Origin: Streptomyces avermitilis MA-4680 = NBRC 14893
GTDB lineage: Bacteria; Actinomycetota; Actinomycetes; Streptomycetales; Streptomycetaceae
Direction of reading: 5' to 3'
NCBI RefSeq assembly: GCF_000009765.2
Contig: NC_003155.5
Span: 4,588,001-4,652,000, forward strand
Length of the DNA stretch: 64,000 nt
The notes below the pieces were generated by a model that saw nothing but the letters and a program-made list of their open reading frames with translations, did no database searches and was not told the DNA's origin. A program made the position numbers and the translations under genes. Below, one piece after another: positions 7,934-16,112 of the stretch (positions are counted from its first letter, which is position 1; every line of letters starts with the position of its first letter).

Positions 7934-8389
7934 CTAGCCGTGGAAGTGACTGCGCTTGATCACGGCCTTACGGATGTTGATCGTGGTTCCGCCCCGGCCG
8001 GTGTGCCGGGTGCCGCCGAGGATCTGTACGGCGATCCATCCGCCGAAGATGACCGCGGCGAGGGTGATGAGCTGGCTGATGAACGTGGTCAGGGCTGCGA
8101 TGAACGTGGTGAGCAGGACCAGCCCGCCGCACACTGCGGCGAACCCGACGCCCCCGAGGGCGACGTTGACCGCTGTGCGCGAGACGGCCGGCCGCGCGTC
8201 GACGGGGGCCAGGGCGGGTGCGGGGGTGAGGGTGTAGCCGGTGACGACGCGGCCGTCGGGCAACACGATGCTCTGCACGGCCGGCGTCGGGCCCGGCTGG
8301 ACGGTCACGAGGGGTGCGACGGTCGGGTGGACGGCGAGCGGCTGCGGGTGGTGCACCTCGAGGGCGGCCGGCCGGTGGGTGTGCGTCAT
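7934..8389 (-). CDS. SpdB-like transfer-associated membrane protein
   Basis: The protein has 151 residues. A proline- and histidine-rich N-terminus is followed by two adjacent hydrophobic segments (about 70-92 and 95-125, TTFIAALTTFISQLITLAAVIFGGW) and a basic tail. It follows traB in the same direction. A good ribosome binding site (GGGAGG) precedes the ATG. Small membrane proteins beside traB in Streptomyces plasmids and AICEs are the Spd proteins, which help spread the element along the recipient mycelium. Placement in that group rests on position and topology, not on a strong sequence motif. Confidence 0.55.
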   Translation of the reverse strand: MTHTHRPAALEVHHPQPLAVHPTVAPLVTVQPGPTPAVQSIVLPDGRVVTGYTLTPAPALAPVDARPAVSRTAVNVALGGVGFAAVCGGLVLLTTFIAALTTFISQLITLAAVIFGGWIAVQILGGTRHTGRGGTTINIRKAVIKRSHFHG

Positions 8390-8411
8390 GGAACGTGCCT
8401 CCCGTGATGAG

Positions 8412-8446
8412 CCGCGGGCTCGCGCCGTGGTGGCGCGAGCCCGCGG
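8412..8446 (-). terminator. Hairpin between the clt repeats and the SpdB-like gene
   Basis: Perfect 15-bp stem CCGCGGGCTCGCGCC / GGCGCGAGCCCGCGG with a 5-nt loop. It may limit read-through from the traB operon into the next gene. Confidence 0.75.
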
Positions 8447-8453
8447 GGTTCGG

Positions 8454-8563
8454 GTGTCAGGTGTGGTGTCAGGGAGTGTCAGGCAGGGGTGTCACGGGTT
8501 TCTGACAGCGGGTTTGCCTAGGGGTTTGGGTGTCAGGGGCCCGTGACGGTGTCAGGTGTCAGG
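8454..8563. other. Candidate clt (transfer locus): six GTGTCAGG repeats at the 3' end of traB
   Basis: GTGTCAGG occurs exactly at 8454, 8466, 8476, 8530, 8549 and 8556, with GTGTCACG at 8489. The last copies overlap the traB stop region. TraB-type translocases of Streptomyces bind 8-bp repeats in a plasmid clt near traB through their C-terminal winged helix. Repeat length, number and position all fit. The sequence differs from the GACCCGGA repeats known for pSVH1, as expected for an element-specific site. Confidence 0.7.
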
Positions 8564-10637
8564 CGGCCGTCAGGACGGGGACGATGCGCCACCGGCCGGT
8601 GGTGTTCGTCGCCTCCAGACGGCCGTCCATGGCGGCCTCCTTCAACCGCTCGGAGACCCACGGGCGCGAGAGGTTGTGACGGTCGCACCAGTCCATGAAG
8701 TCCTTCGGCCCGACGACCATCTGCCCGGCCGCCTCGAAGTCGGCGAGCGCCTCGGCGAAGAACCGCCGTGCCTCCTCCGGGGACGGCTTACGCCCGGTCT
8801 CCTGCCCGAAGATCGGGGCGTCGTCGCCGTCCTCGGCCTCGGGGAGTTCGGCGTCCGCGTCGATGCCGGCGTCTTCGAGGTCGACCAGCAGCCCGCCGCC
8901 GTACTCGGTCATGTCATCCCCTTCCTGGACGGCCCGCAGCGCGGCTGGCTGCGCGGTCGGCGAGTCGCTCGAGCGGCCGGCGTATGCCTGCCCGGCCACG
9001 CCAGCGGCGGCGCCGGCGGTGATCGGGTCGGCGTGCGCGCCGTTGTGCTGCGCCCACGTGGCGAGCTGCTGCATGACAGGTACGGCGCGCAGCGTGAAGC
9101 GGCGGGTGCGGCCCGGGGAGGGGTAGCGGTCCTCGGGGATGCCCGGGGAGACGGTGTAGCAGTATCCGGGGCGCCGGTTTCCCCATGCTCCGGGGTGGGC
9201 GCCGGCGTCCAGCACGGTGTCGGGGAGGCAGAACCCTTCGTCGCGGGGGTCGCAGCCGAGGGCGATCACGGACGGCAGCGATGCCCGCGTGCTGGTGGAC
9301 ATCTGGTCGTAGGAGGGACGCTGAAGCGACACGATCAGCGAGATTCCTGCCGATCGGGCTTCCTGTGCGATGCCGGTGAACGCGTCGTCTCCGAGGGCGC
9401 GCAGGGTGTTGGCGGCCTCCTCGAACCAGGCGACCAGGAACGGCATCCCGGCGCAGCCGCACGCCCTAGCGCTCTGGCAGGAGTGGGCGGGGTCGTTCTG
9501 CTGCTGGGCTGCGGCCGGTACCCACTGGCGGTAGCCGTGGGCGCCCAGCCAGCGGGTGCGGGCGGGGATGACGGCCTTGACCGCCTCGACCATGACCTCG
9601 GTGTCGGTGCCGCCCTCGGCTGCCCAGTCCAGGCCGGGGCGGAGCGGGGCGAAGTCCTGGAAGGCTTTCGGGTCGGAGAACCACACGATCACGTCCCGCC
9701 GCGAGAGAACCTCGGTCAGCAGGTTCAAGGCGGCGTCGCCCTTGCCGGATCCGGTGCCGCCGGCGACCAGGACGTGGGTGGAGTTGCGTTCCGCGTCGGG
9801 GTCGCCCGGCAGCCACACGACGAGTGGGGCGCCGTCGTCGTAGCGGCCGATGACCAGCGGTTCGGCGATCGAACCCCCGAGGTTCGACGGCCCTTCCCAC
9901 TCCACGACGTCGGCCAGCATGTCTTCGGGGACGATGACGAGTTCGCCGCGGCGGGAGGATCCGGCGTCGGGGGTGTAGCGGACGGCGGAGGTCGGCAGGT
10001 CCAGCGCGGAGGCGATCCGGGCCAGTGCCTTGGTGACGTCGTCGTTGGTCTGCTCACCGGCCACCACGGCGAGTGGCGCGGTGACCCGGTTCGGCTCCAC
10101 CTTCGCCGCACCGATCTGCGCCCGGGCCAGGCCCACCTTCTCCAGCAGCCCGCCGTCAGAGCTCCCGTTCACGGCGCCCTCGGGGTTGTGGCGCAGCATC
10201 ATGCGCACGTTCCACGACAGGGCCACGACCGGCCCGCCCATCAGGAACATGTCGTCGATAGAGCCGGCCGTGGGGCCGGCCAGGCAGGCGGCGGTGACCC
10301 ATGCGGAGCCGGCGGCGACGGTGACGGCGGAGTGCAGCCGGCGCTGTTGGCTGGTCGACTTCCCCGCCCACCACGTTGCCCCGGTGAGGGCGACGGAGGC
10401 GAGGGTGAGGCCGACGCCGGCGCCGGCGCTGCCCTCCCACCGCCAGTTCCCCAGCGCGCCGGCGATACCGGTGCCGGCGAGGCCGATCCACGGGGGAAGG
10501 TGGGGCTTGGCCCGGTGCAGCAGGTACGCACCCACGCCCCCGCCCGACGAACCGTGCATGTCGGGGACGGTGTAGGTGGCCATGGTCCGCCCGTCGTCCA
10601 GATAATCGGTGACGTTGCGGCGATTGTTCCTGGTCAT
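8559..10637 (-). CDS. traB: TraB-type FtsK/SpoIIIE DNA translocase (conjugative transfer)
   Basis: This 692-residue protein has N-terminal hydrophobic segments (about 50-145). The FtsK-like motor domain carries Walker A GGTGSGKG (293-300) and VIVWFSDPKAFQ. The C-terminal region (about 645-692, FMDWCDRHNLSRPWVSERL) looks like a winged helix that would read the 8-bp clt repeats. It moves double-stranded element DNA into the recipient as a hexameric pore. It is the last large gene of an eight-gene operon and has an AGGAGAGG site before the ATG. Confidence 0.92.
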   Translation of the reverse strand: MTRNNRRNVTDYLDDGRTMATYTVPDMHGSSGGGVGAYLLHRAKPHLPPWIGLAGTGIAGALGNWRWEGSAGAGVGLTLASVALTGATWWAGKSTSQQRRLHSAVTVAAGSAWVTAACLAGPTAGSIDDMFLMGGPVVALSWNVRMMLRHNPEGAVNGSSDGGLLEKVGLARAQIGAAKVEPNRVTAPLAVVAGEQTNDDVTKALARIASALDLPTSAVRYTPDAGSSRRGELVIVPEDMLADVVEWEGPSNLGGSIAEPLVIGRYDDGAPLVVWLPGDPDAERNSTHVLVAGGTGSGKGDAALNLLTEVLSRRDVIVWFSDPKAFQDFAPLRPGLDWAAEGGTDTEVMVEAVKAVIPARTRWLGAHGYRQWVPAAAQQQNDPAHSCQSARACGCAGMPFLVAWFEEAANTLRALGDDAFTGIAQEARSAGISLIVSLQRPSYDQMSTSTRASLPSVIALGCDPRDEGFCLPDTVLDAGAHPGAWGNRRPGYCYTVSPGIPEDRYPSPGRTRRFTLRAVPVMQQLATWAQHNGAHADPITAGAAAGVAGQAYAGRSSDSPTAQPAALRAVQEGDDMTEYGGGLLVDLEDAGIDADAELPEAEDGDDAPIFGQETGRKPSPEEARRFFAEALADFEAAGQMVVGPKDFMDWCDRHNLSRPWVSERLKEAAMDGRLEATNTTGRWRIVPVLTAA

Positions 10638-10650
10638 GTGGCTGCCTCTC

Positions 10651-11220
10651 CTACTGCTGGTGCCAGTTCATGACCGGCTGCTGCGGCTTGCGGGCACGGT
10701 GACGGACGCGGTTGATCTCCTCCTCGAACTCCTGCTGAAAGGTCGAGTAGCAGGCCGCGGCGTTCTTCGCCGCGTCACGCAGGGCGTCGGCGGAGCGCTG
10801 CATCTTGCGCGCCACCTTCGCGGCCCGGACACGGGAGCCGAAGGTGCGGCCCTGCGGGTCGGGAACCGCGGCCAGGACGCCTTTCATGATTTCGGCGCCC
10901 ATGGCCACCTCGATCGAGAGCGTCACGGCGGCGGCGCGCAGGGTGTTGCAGTACTGCCGCACCTGCGCCGGCGAACCGAACTCCGGCGACGGCAGCAGCG
11001 ACTCGGAGTGCGGCCGGCTGCCGCCCCCGGTGCGGGCGGTCTGCTTGCTGTTGTTGACGGTGACGTTGATCGGCGGGACGAACGAGCCACCGAGGGCGCC
11101 GACGAACCCGCCGGCGGCGGCGCCGGCGTTGGCGAACTTGTTGCCCTTGCCGTCACCGTTGGTGTTGCGCGGTCGGCTGGTGGTCTGTGCCCGCCGGTGG
11201 GCGGAAGCCTGGTCTGCCAT
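10651..11220 (-). CDS. Conserved AICE transfer-operon protein, function unknown
   Basis: A 189-residue protein starting 13 bp upstream of traB. An N-terminal glycine/alanine stretch (AGAAAGGFVGALGGSFVPPI) could be a membrane-inserting segment. A helical middle (QVRQYCNTLRAAAVTLSIEV) and a charged C-terminal helix (FQQEFEEEINRVRHRARK) follow. Proteins of this kind recur directly before traB in AICEs and are annotated variously, without an established role. Its position suggests a part in transfer. Confidence 0.65.
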   Translation of the reverse strand: MADQASAHRRAQTTSRPRNTNGDGKGNKFANAGAAAGGFVGALGGSFVPPINVTVNNSKQTARTGGGSRPHSESLLPSPEFGSPAQVRQYCNTLRAAAVTLSIEVAMGAEIMKGVLAAVPDPQGRTFGSRVRAAKVARKMQRSADALRDAAKNAAACYSTFQQEFEEEINRVRHRARKPQQPVMNWHQQ

Positions 11221-11239
11221 GGGGCGATCTCCCTTGAGG

Positions 11240-11740
11240 TCAGTGCGAGCGGCGGACGAAGAGCCACGCGGTCTGAGCGGCGATCCACATCAGCAGCCAG
11301 ACCAGATCCAGCGGGCCGGCGAGCGGCCCAAAGCCGGCTGCGAGCGCGGCCCATGCGGCGGTGAACGTGGCGAGCAGGGCCAGGCCGGCCCGCCACAGCA
11401 CGACCGCGCCGCGGCCGGGCCGGCGTACCTGCATGACCGCCAGCCACACCAGCGGGCCCGCGGCCAGGGGCGCGAGGATCAGGGACGACCACCAGGCCAT
11501 GACGTGCAGCAGGCCGGTCACGGCGAACGCGAGCAGGGCGAGCGCGGTCGGGGCGAGCGCGCGGCGGCCCTTCCACAGCGCGCGGCCGATGAAGCCGAGT
11601 GCCTCGCGAGTCAGCGAGGGCGACTCAGGGAAGACGATCACGAACGGCTGGGCCCGGCGGCGCCCGCGCTGACGCGGGATCGAAACTGTGTGGACGCCGG
11701 CAGCCCTCTTGGAGCCGCGGGCACGGGTACGACTTGACAC
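11240..11740 (-). CDS. Integral membrane protein of the transfer operon
   Basis: A 166-residue protein that begins at a GTG with GGGAG upstream. A basic N-terminus (SSRTRARGSKRAAG) is followed by four hydrophobic segments in two pairs: ALAPTALALLAFAVTGLLHV, LILAPLAAGPLVWLAVM, LALLATFTAAWAALAAGF and LDLVWLLMWIAAQTAWLF. It lies 19 bp upstream of the next operon gene. It is probably a component of transfer or intramycelial spread. No family-level motif is recognised. Confidence 0.65.
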   Translation of the reverse strand: MSSRTRARGSKRAAGVHTVSIPRQRGRRRAQPFVIVFPESPSLTREALGFIGRALWKGRRALAPTALALLAFAVTGLLHVMAWWSSLILAPLAAGPLVWLAVMQVRRPGRGAVVLWRAGLALLATFTAAWAALAAGFGPLAGPLDLVWLLMWIAAQTAWLFVRRSH

Positions 11741-11768
11741 AGCGAAACTCCCAGAATGGTGGAGGGGT

Positions 11769-12851
11769 TCAGGCGGCGCGCTGTTCGTCGGTGCTGGTGA
11801 AGGTGGCGAACTGGGCGTCGGTGATCAGGCCGGACTCACGCCATTCGGCGAGCAGGTCGGCTTGTCCCTCGATGCCGTCGCATTTGGTGCACAGCCGCCC
11901 GGCCGAGCGACGCGAGCGCGGGCCGGGCGGGCGCTGCCCCCACTTGCACGCGGGCAACCCAGCGGCTTCCGCCTCGCGCTCCAGCTCCCGGTGGGGCTTG
12001 GTGGCCTGGGGGTAGAAGTACTCGATCTCATCGAGTTCGCCGGGCCTGGCGAATGCTCCGCACAGGCACTCGCCGGACATGTGCAGGTGAACGGTGACCT
12101 CGTTCAGCGGCAGCGCATCCGGCGTGCACAGGTGGTGTTCGGCGTGCTCGTGCGGGAGGGTGCAGCGGTGCCGGGCCCGGTATTCGCGCATGTGCGCATC
12201 GGTCCAGTGCACGATGGGAGACACCCAGATCAGGGCGCCTTCCCGGTCGACTTCTTCGGCGTTGCGGAACCTGCGGTCGGTTTCTGCCCAGCGCATGCCG
12301 CCCAGGTAGACCACGTTGCGGGACCGCCCGCGCTTGCCGATGATCTGCCCGCGCAGGCGTTGCAGCGGTTCGTCTTTGAGGCGGCGGTACATCACGGAGT
12401 GGCCGGCCGGGCCGGGGAAGCCCTTCCAGACGGGTCGGCCGATGTTCTTGCCGCGGGTGGCGAGCACGTTGCCGAGCACGAGATCCCGGTAGGAGTGTCG
12501 GGGGTGCAGCTCATGCAGGCGCAGGCCCCATGCGGCGACCACGTCCCGCACGTGCTGAGTGGTCTCCGGGATTCCGGTCCCCGTGTTGACGTGCGCGATC
12601 GCGTCCACGCGGTGGCGGAAGAGGTGGTTGACGACCACGGAGTCGTTGCCACCGGAGAACAAACCGACCGTGGCCACCACCGGGAAGACGGCAAGCACGC
12701 GGTCATAGATGGCGAACGAGCGGGCGATGGCTTCATCCAGCGTCATCGCTTCCGGCTCGCTCTCGGCTTTCGGTGGGCGGCCGGTGATGCGGTCGGCCAT
12801 GCCGGGGAACATGTCCCCGGCCGGCTGACGCCGCTTGCTCCGGGCGCTCAC
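11769..12851 (-). CDS. PAPS reductase-family (PP-loop) protein carried by the transfer operon
   Basis: This 360-residue protein has the PP-loop SGGNDS (about 45-50) in VGLFSGGNDSVVVNHLF, then the VNTGTGIPETTQHVRDVV region typical of the phosphoadenosine-phosphosulfate reductase and DndC superfamily. Cysteine pairs further on (SGECLCGAF and LCTKCDG) could hold an iron-sulfur cluster or zinc. Family members activate substrates by adenylation for sulfur transfer. Start GTG overlaps the previous stop (GTGA), so translation is coupled. Its role in an AICE is unknown; sulfur-type DNA or RNA modification is a possibility I cannot confirm. Confidence 0.8.
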   Translation of the reverse strand: MSARSKRRQPAGDMFPGMADRITGRPPKAESEPEAMTLDEAIARSFAIYDRVLAVFPVVATVGLFSGGNDSVVVNHLFRHRVDAIAHVNTGTGIPETTQHVRDVVAAWGLRLHELHPRHSYRDLVLGNVLATRGKNIGRPVWKGFPGPAGHSVMYRRLKDEPLQRLRGQIIGKRGRSRNVVYLGGMRWAETDRRFRNAEEVDREGALIWVSPIVHWTDAHMREYRARHRCTLPHEHAEHHLCTPDALPLNEVTVHLHMSGECLCGAFARPGELDEIEYFYPQATKPHRELEREAEAAGLPACKWGQRPPGPRSRRSAGRLCTKCDGIEGQADLLAEWRESGLITDAQFATFTSTDEQRAA

Positions 12852-13825
12852 GCTTGGCTCACGATCGCGAGTTGCGCGCCACCGTCACCGGGGTCGCGGT
12901 ACTCGGCGTAGCGGGCGGACACCCAGCCGACCGACCAGCCGCACAGATCGGCCGCGCGCCGCACCGATACGCCCTCGGCCACGGCAGCGGCGACGATCCG
13001 CCGCGCGTGGTCCTCGGGCAGCTTGCTGTTCACGGGCGGACCATCCAGCAGCGCGGCGTGTTCACGGCGGGCGGCTTCCGCACGCTCCCCGGCCTCCTTC
13101 GCTACCCGTTCGGCGGCCTCGCGTTCAGCGTGTTCACGATCGCGCTCGCGCTGTTCACGCTCGCGTTCACGGCGTTCACGCCCTTCGCGTTCGGCAGCCT
13201 CGCGGGCGGCGCGGTCCTCGCGCTCCTCCCGCCGCCGGCGTTCCTCGCGCTCCGCTGCTTCTGCGGCGAGGCGGGCTTCGTGTTCACGCTGTTCACGCGC
13301 CAGCATCGCGGCGTGCTCGCGCTCCTCGCGCGCCTCCCGCCGGGCGGCTTCCTGCCGCTCGCGGGCGGCCCGCTGGGCTGCTTCGCGTTCGGCCCGCTGC
13401 CGCGCCTCCAGCGCCGTGACGGCGGCGGTGATGGCGCGGCGGTAGGCAAGTCCGGTCTCCGCCGTGACGATCAGCAGCAGCGGCGCCACGGAATGGACCG
13501 CGACTCCGACCAGGTCTTTCTGTAAGGCGGAGTCGGCGGTGTTGAGGGCGAGGGTCATGGTGCCGGTCATCCACCGCAGCACGATGGGCCAGCGTCCGCC
13601 GTGCCCGCCCAGGCGGGCAAGGACGGAGTCGAGACGGACCACGATGACCACCGCGGCGTCCACGACGAGCGGCAGGATCGGCGCCGTCCACCCCCACTTG
13701 GCGGGGGTGTGAGCGGACATCAGGGGGGTGACCGTGAGGATCGAATACAGCATGGCGCCGCACACGATCAGCCACGTCCCCACGTTCAGCGCGCGCTCCG
13801 CTGAACGGATATGAACACCGTTCAC
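12848..13825 (-). CDS. DUF2637-type membrane protein with long coiled coil and C-terminal HTH (SpdB2-like)
   Basis: The predicted protein has 325 residues. The GTG start is chosen for its GTGA overlap with the upstream gene. Four hydrophobic segments lie in the first 140 residues (GTWLIVCGAMLYSILTVTPL through SVAPLLLIVTAETGLAY). A highly charged Arg/Glu coiled coil follows (about 150-270). The end (HARRIVAAAVAEGVSVRRAA, DLCGWSVGWVSARYAEY) looks like an HTH. This build is typical of the DUF2637/SpdB2-like proteins of AICEs, thought to act in spread or DNA anchoring at the membrane. Confidence 0.75.
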   Translation of the reverse strand: MNGVHIRSAERALNVGTWLIVCGAMLYSILTVTPLMSAHTPAKWGWTAPILPLVVDAAVVIVVRLDSVLARLGGHGGRWPIVLRWMTGTMTLALNTADSALQKDLVGVAVHSVAPLLLIVTAETGLAYRRAITAAVTALEARQRAEREAAQRAARERQEAARREAREEREHAAMLAREQREHEARLAAEAAEREERRRREEREDRAAREAAEREGRERREREREQRERDREHAEREAAERVAKEAGERAEAARREHAALLDGPPVNSKLPEDHARRIVAAAVAEGVSVRRAADLCGWSVGWVSARYAEYRDPGDGGAQLAIVSQA

Positions 13826-14112
13826 GCCGCAGCCTCCTGCCGTGAACGCACCAGCACGGAGGCGAGCAGCCACACCGGCGAGGCGGGGTCGGCGGGATCC
13901 GTGCTGAACTCCGTCCACTCCCACTCAGCAGCCGGCGCCTGAACGAACCCCAGCGCCGTGAGCGCCCGCGCCCGCTCCGTGAACGTCAGCAACCGATCAC
14001 CCGGGCCGAAGCAGTGCTCAAGCCACGGCTCGACCGAGCCGCGCACCACCACGTAGAGCCGCCAGCCGCCCCGACTCGCGGACAGCTGCGCCCGCAGCTC
14101 CCGCGCCATCAC
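13822..14112 (-). CDS. Small AICE operon protein (DUF6303-like)
   Basis: A 96-residue protein. REFRAQ-like start (ARELRAQLSASRGGWRLYVVV), then FTERARALTALGF and the WEWTE strand, match small conserved proteins found in Streptomyces AICE operons under the name DUF6303. Its stop overlaps the DUF2637 gene start, and its start overlaps the upstream stop by 4 bp, so the whole run is translationally coupled. Function unknown. Confidence 0.6.
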   Translation of the reverse strand: MMARELRAQLSASRGGWRLYVVVRGSVEPWLEHCFGPGDRLLTFTERARALTALGFVQAPAAEWEWTEFSTDPADPASPVWLLASVLVRSRQEAAA

Positions 14113-14366
14113 GCCACCGCACCCGAGACGGCGCGGTTGGCGAGCGTTGCCCGCTCCGACAGCACCCGGCGCCGGCCGCGGCGGGCGCGCCGCTCGTCCA
14201 GCTCTGTGGGCGCCTGGTCGAGCAGGGCGATCTGTACGTCCAGCGCCTCGACGTCCGCGAGGATCCGCGGCATCTCAGCTTCGATCGCGTCCAGCTCGCC
14301 GTCCGTCGGCTCCATCCAGTCCGCGAATGCGGTAACAGCTTCCTGAACAGTCACGATGTGTTCCAT
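14109..14366 (-). CDS. Small AICE operon protein (DUF6284-like), first gene of the transfer operon
   Basis: The predicted protein has 85 residues. The ATG of MEHIVTVQEAVTAF was chosen over a longer reading because a GGGAG site lies just upstream and the longer N-terminus is low-complexity. The sequence is a single charged helical hairpin (ELDAIEAEMPRILADVEALD, then DERRARRGRRRVL), as in DUF6284 proteins. It leads an operon of eight genes that ends with traB and the SpdB-like gene. Confidence 0.6.
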   Translation of the reverse strand: MEHIVTVQEAVTAFADWMEPTDGELDAIEAEMPRILADVEALDVQIALLDQAPTELDERRARRGRRRVLSERATLANRAVSGAVA

Positions 14367-14647
14367 TGGGTCGTGTTCTCCCTGGTAGGTGGAACGGCCC
14401 GAACGCGGCTCCCGGGTTGCCCCCCGGGAGCCGCTCGCCGTTGTTGTTGGTCTGCTCGGCCGAGCAGCCACGGCCCATGACGCCCCGTAGAGAGGCGTCA
14501 AGGACCGTGAGCACTCGGGCTCACTTCGCGATCCATCGACCGCCCGTGAACAGGCGGCTGGATCAGCACTCTGTTGAGTTCTCAATCAATGCGCGCTCAC
14601 TTCGTACTCACCCCCTGCGGTGCGGGGCTTCCCTCCGGGCACATCCT

Positions 14648-14696
14648 TAGGGTTCCCTAGGGTTCCCTGCGGTGTCAAGCGGTAAGGTAGGGAACC
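14648..14696. promoter_or_regulatory. Operator of the GntR regulator
   Basis: TAGGGTTCCC occurs twice in tandem (14648 and 14658), giving the palindrome TAGGGTTCCCTA. An inverted copy TAGGGAACC lies at 14688. These sit 30-80 bp before the GntR start, in the 360-bp gap between the divergent transfer operon and the regulator. They very probably bind that regulator and control both directions. The rest of the gap has no gene that I can support. Confidence 0.7.
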
Positions 14697-14726
14697 TCAG
14701 GGAAGTGACGACAGGGAGCAGGCGAC

Positions 14727-15485
14727 ATGGCAGGCCAGGCCGACAATCGGGCGCCGTACGCAAAGATTGCCGCCCACTACACAGAGCTGATTACGTCTGG
14801 TCAGCTACAGCCGGGATCGCTCCTGCCGAGCATCAAAAACCTCGCGGAAGAGTGGAACGTGAGTACCGCGACGGCCGAGAAGGCCCTGCGCAAACTGCGC
14901 AACGAGGGTCTGGTGCGAGGCATCCACGGCATTGGGACGGAGGTTCTAGACCAGCCGGCTCCGATGTCTTCGGGGGCCCAGCGCCAGGACCGAGGGCGCC
15001 GTACCGGGTCTAGTTGGGGTGCAGGTGAACGGTCCGACTCCCACAAGGCCGCCGTCGTGCCCGCACCCGCCGAAGTGGCCCATGCGCTGGACATCGAGCC
15101 CGGCTCCGATGTGATCCGCCGAAGCCGTGTCTACCGAGACCGGCACGGCATCGTGGCCCACAGCACCTCATGGATTCCCGCTCGGTTCGGGCGGCTGATT
15201 CCCCAACTGGCGGCGAGTGAGCGCCTCACAGGGGGAACATCCCTCCAGCTCATTGCCCAGGTGACTGGCCATCCCATCACTCATCGCGTCGACAGCGCCT
15301 CTGCCCGCTTGCTCACCCCGGAGTACACGCGGCTCTTGGAACTAGATCCCGAAAACCCTCCAGCGGAACCTGTGGTCGTGATGACAGCGAAGTTCGTCGA
15401 CAGCGAGGGCACCGTCGTCGAGTACGGGGTGGACCTTGGAGGTCCTGGTCGTACGTGGCGCACCGAATCGGAAGTCACCCAGTGA
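14727..15485 (+). CDS. GntR-family transcriptional regulator (HutC/UTRA type)
   Basis: A 252-residue protein. The N-terminal winged HTH reads PYAKIAAHYTELITSGQLQP, then LLPSIKNLAEEWNVSTATAEKALRKLRNEG. The C-terminal UTRA ligand domain has VIRRSRVYRD and the VDSASARLLTPEY strand-helix. AICEs use such repressors (KorSA/Pra-like) to keep replication and transfer genes silent. It diverges from the transfer operon across a set of TAGGGTTCCC repeats. Its stop overlaps the next gene's GTG. Confidence 0.88.
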   Translation: MAGQADNRAPYAKIAAHYTELITSGQLQPGSLLPSIKNLAEEWNVSTATAEKALRKLRNEGLVRGIHGIGTEVLDQPAPMSSGAQRQDRGRRTGSSWGAGERSDSHKAAVVPAPAEVAHALDIEPGSDVIRRSRVYRDRHGIVAHSTSWIPARFGRLIPQLAASERLTGGTSLQLIAQVTGHPITHRVDSASARLLTPEYTRLLELDPENPPAEPVVVMTAKFVDSEGTVVEYGVDLGGPGRTWRTESEVTQ

Positions 15486-16021
15486 CGGCCGTGGGCAACA
15501 CCCAGCCCTTCTGCGTCCTGATGGCAGGCCTCCCCGGCTCGGGTAAGACGACGTTGTCCAGCGCGCTTACAGCCCGTGGCTTCATCCGACTTTGCCCAGA
15601 CGAAGAGATGTTTCGCCGACACGGTGTGTACGGGATTGACTTCCCCCGAGGTATTTTCCCGGCCCTTGAGCGTCCGGTCCTTGAAGAAATCTCCATCGAA
15701 CTCGGAGAGCAACTTCGGTCCGGGCAAGACGTGGTGATCGACCATGGCTTCTGGACCCCGGACGACCGTGCTCGGTGGCGGGCGATCGCGACCGATGCCG
15801 GCGCAACCGTGGCGCTGGTCTACTTGGAGGCCAGTCACGAAGAACTGTGGTCGCGTGTGAGTAAACGGAATGCAAGGCATGAAGCTGACCCGAACTCTAT
15901 CTACTTCTCCGAAAGCGACTTGCTCCGCTACCGGACTCGGTTTGTACCCCCCGGGGCGGACGAACCGCACCTTGTCTACGACGGTAACCCGGAATCCGTA
16001 CTGAAATTCCTACAGCAGTAG
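15482..16021 (+). CDS. AAA_33-type ATP-binding protein, small-molecule kinase-like
   Basis: The predicted protein has 179 residues. The GTG start at 15482 is chosen for its 4-bp GTGA overlap with the GntR stop; an ATG at 15455 is possible. Walker A GLPGSGKTT (about 16-24) is followed by LCPDEEM and the DVVIDHGFW strand. This resembles kinases of the zeta-toxin/AAA_33 group and AICE-borne P-loop proteins. It is in operon with the GntR repressor. Phosphorylation of a small molecule is likely, but the substrate is not readable. A toxin role is only a possibility. Confidence 0.7.
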   Translation: MTAVGNTQPFCVLMAGLPGSGKTTLSSALTARGFIRLCPDEEMFRRHGVYGIDFPRGIFPALERPVLEEISIELGEQLRSGQDVVIDHGFWTPDDRARWRAIATDAGATVALVYLEASHEELWSRVSKRNARHEADPNSIYFSESDLLRYRTRFVPPGADEPHLVYDGNPESVLKFLQQ

Positions 16022-16112
16022 AAGAGACGCCTACGGCCGGAACCGCTTGCAATCCTGCTGCGCTTGCGTGCGGTATTCACACCGTCACAGACGTCCGCTC
16101 TTCACGGCTTGT

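Noticed and set aside
8556..10673. 705-codon plus-strand ORF antisense to traB
   Set aside because: A long open antisense frame is common in high-GC genes; composition (Gly/Ala/Val/Arg) is not protein-like, and TraB motifs lie on the other strand.
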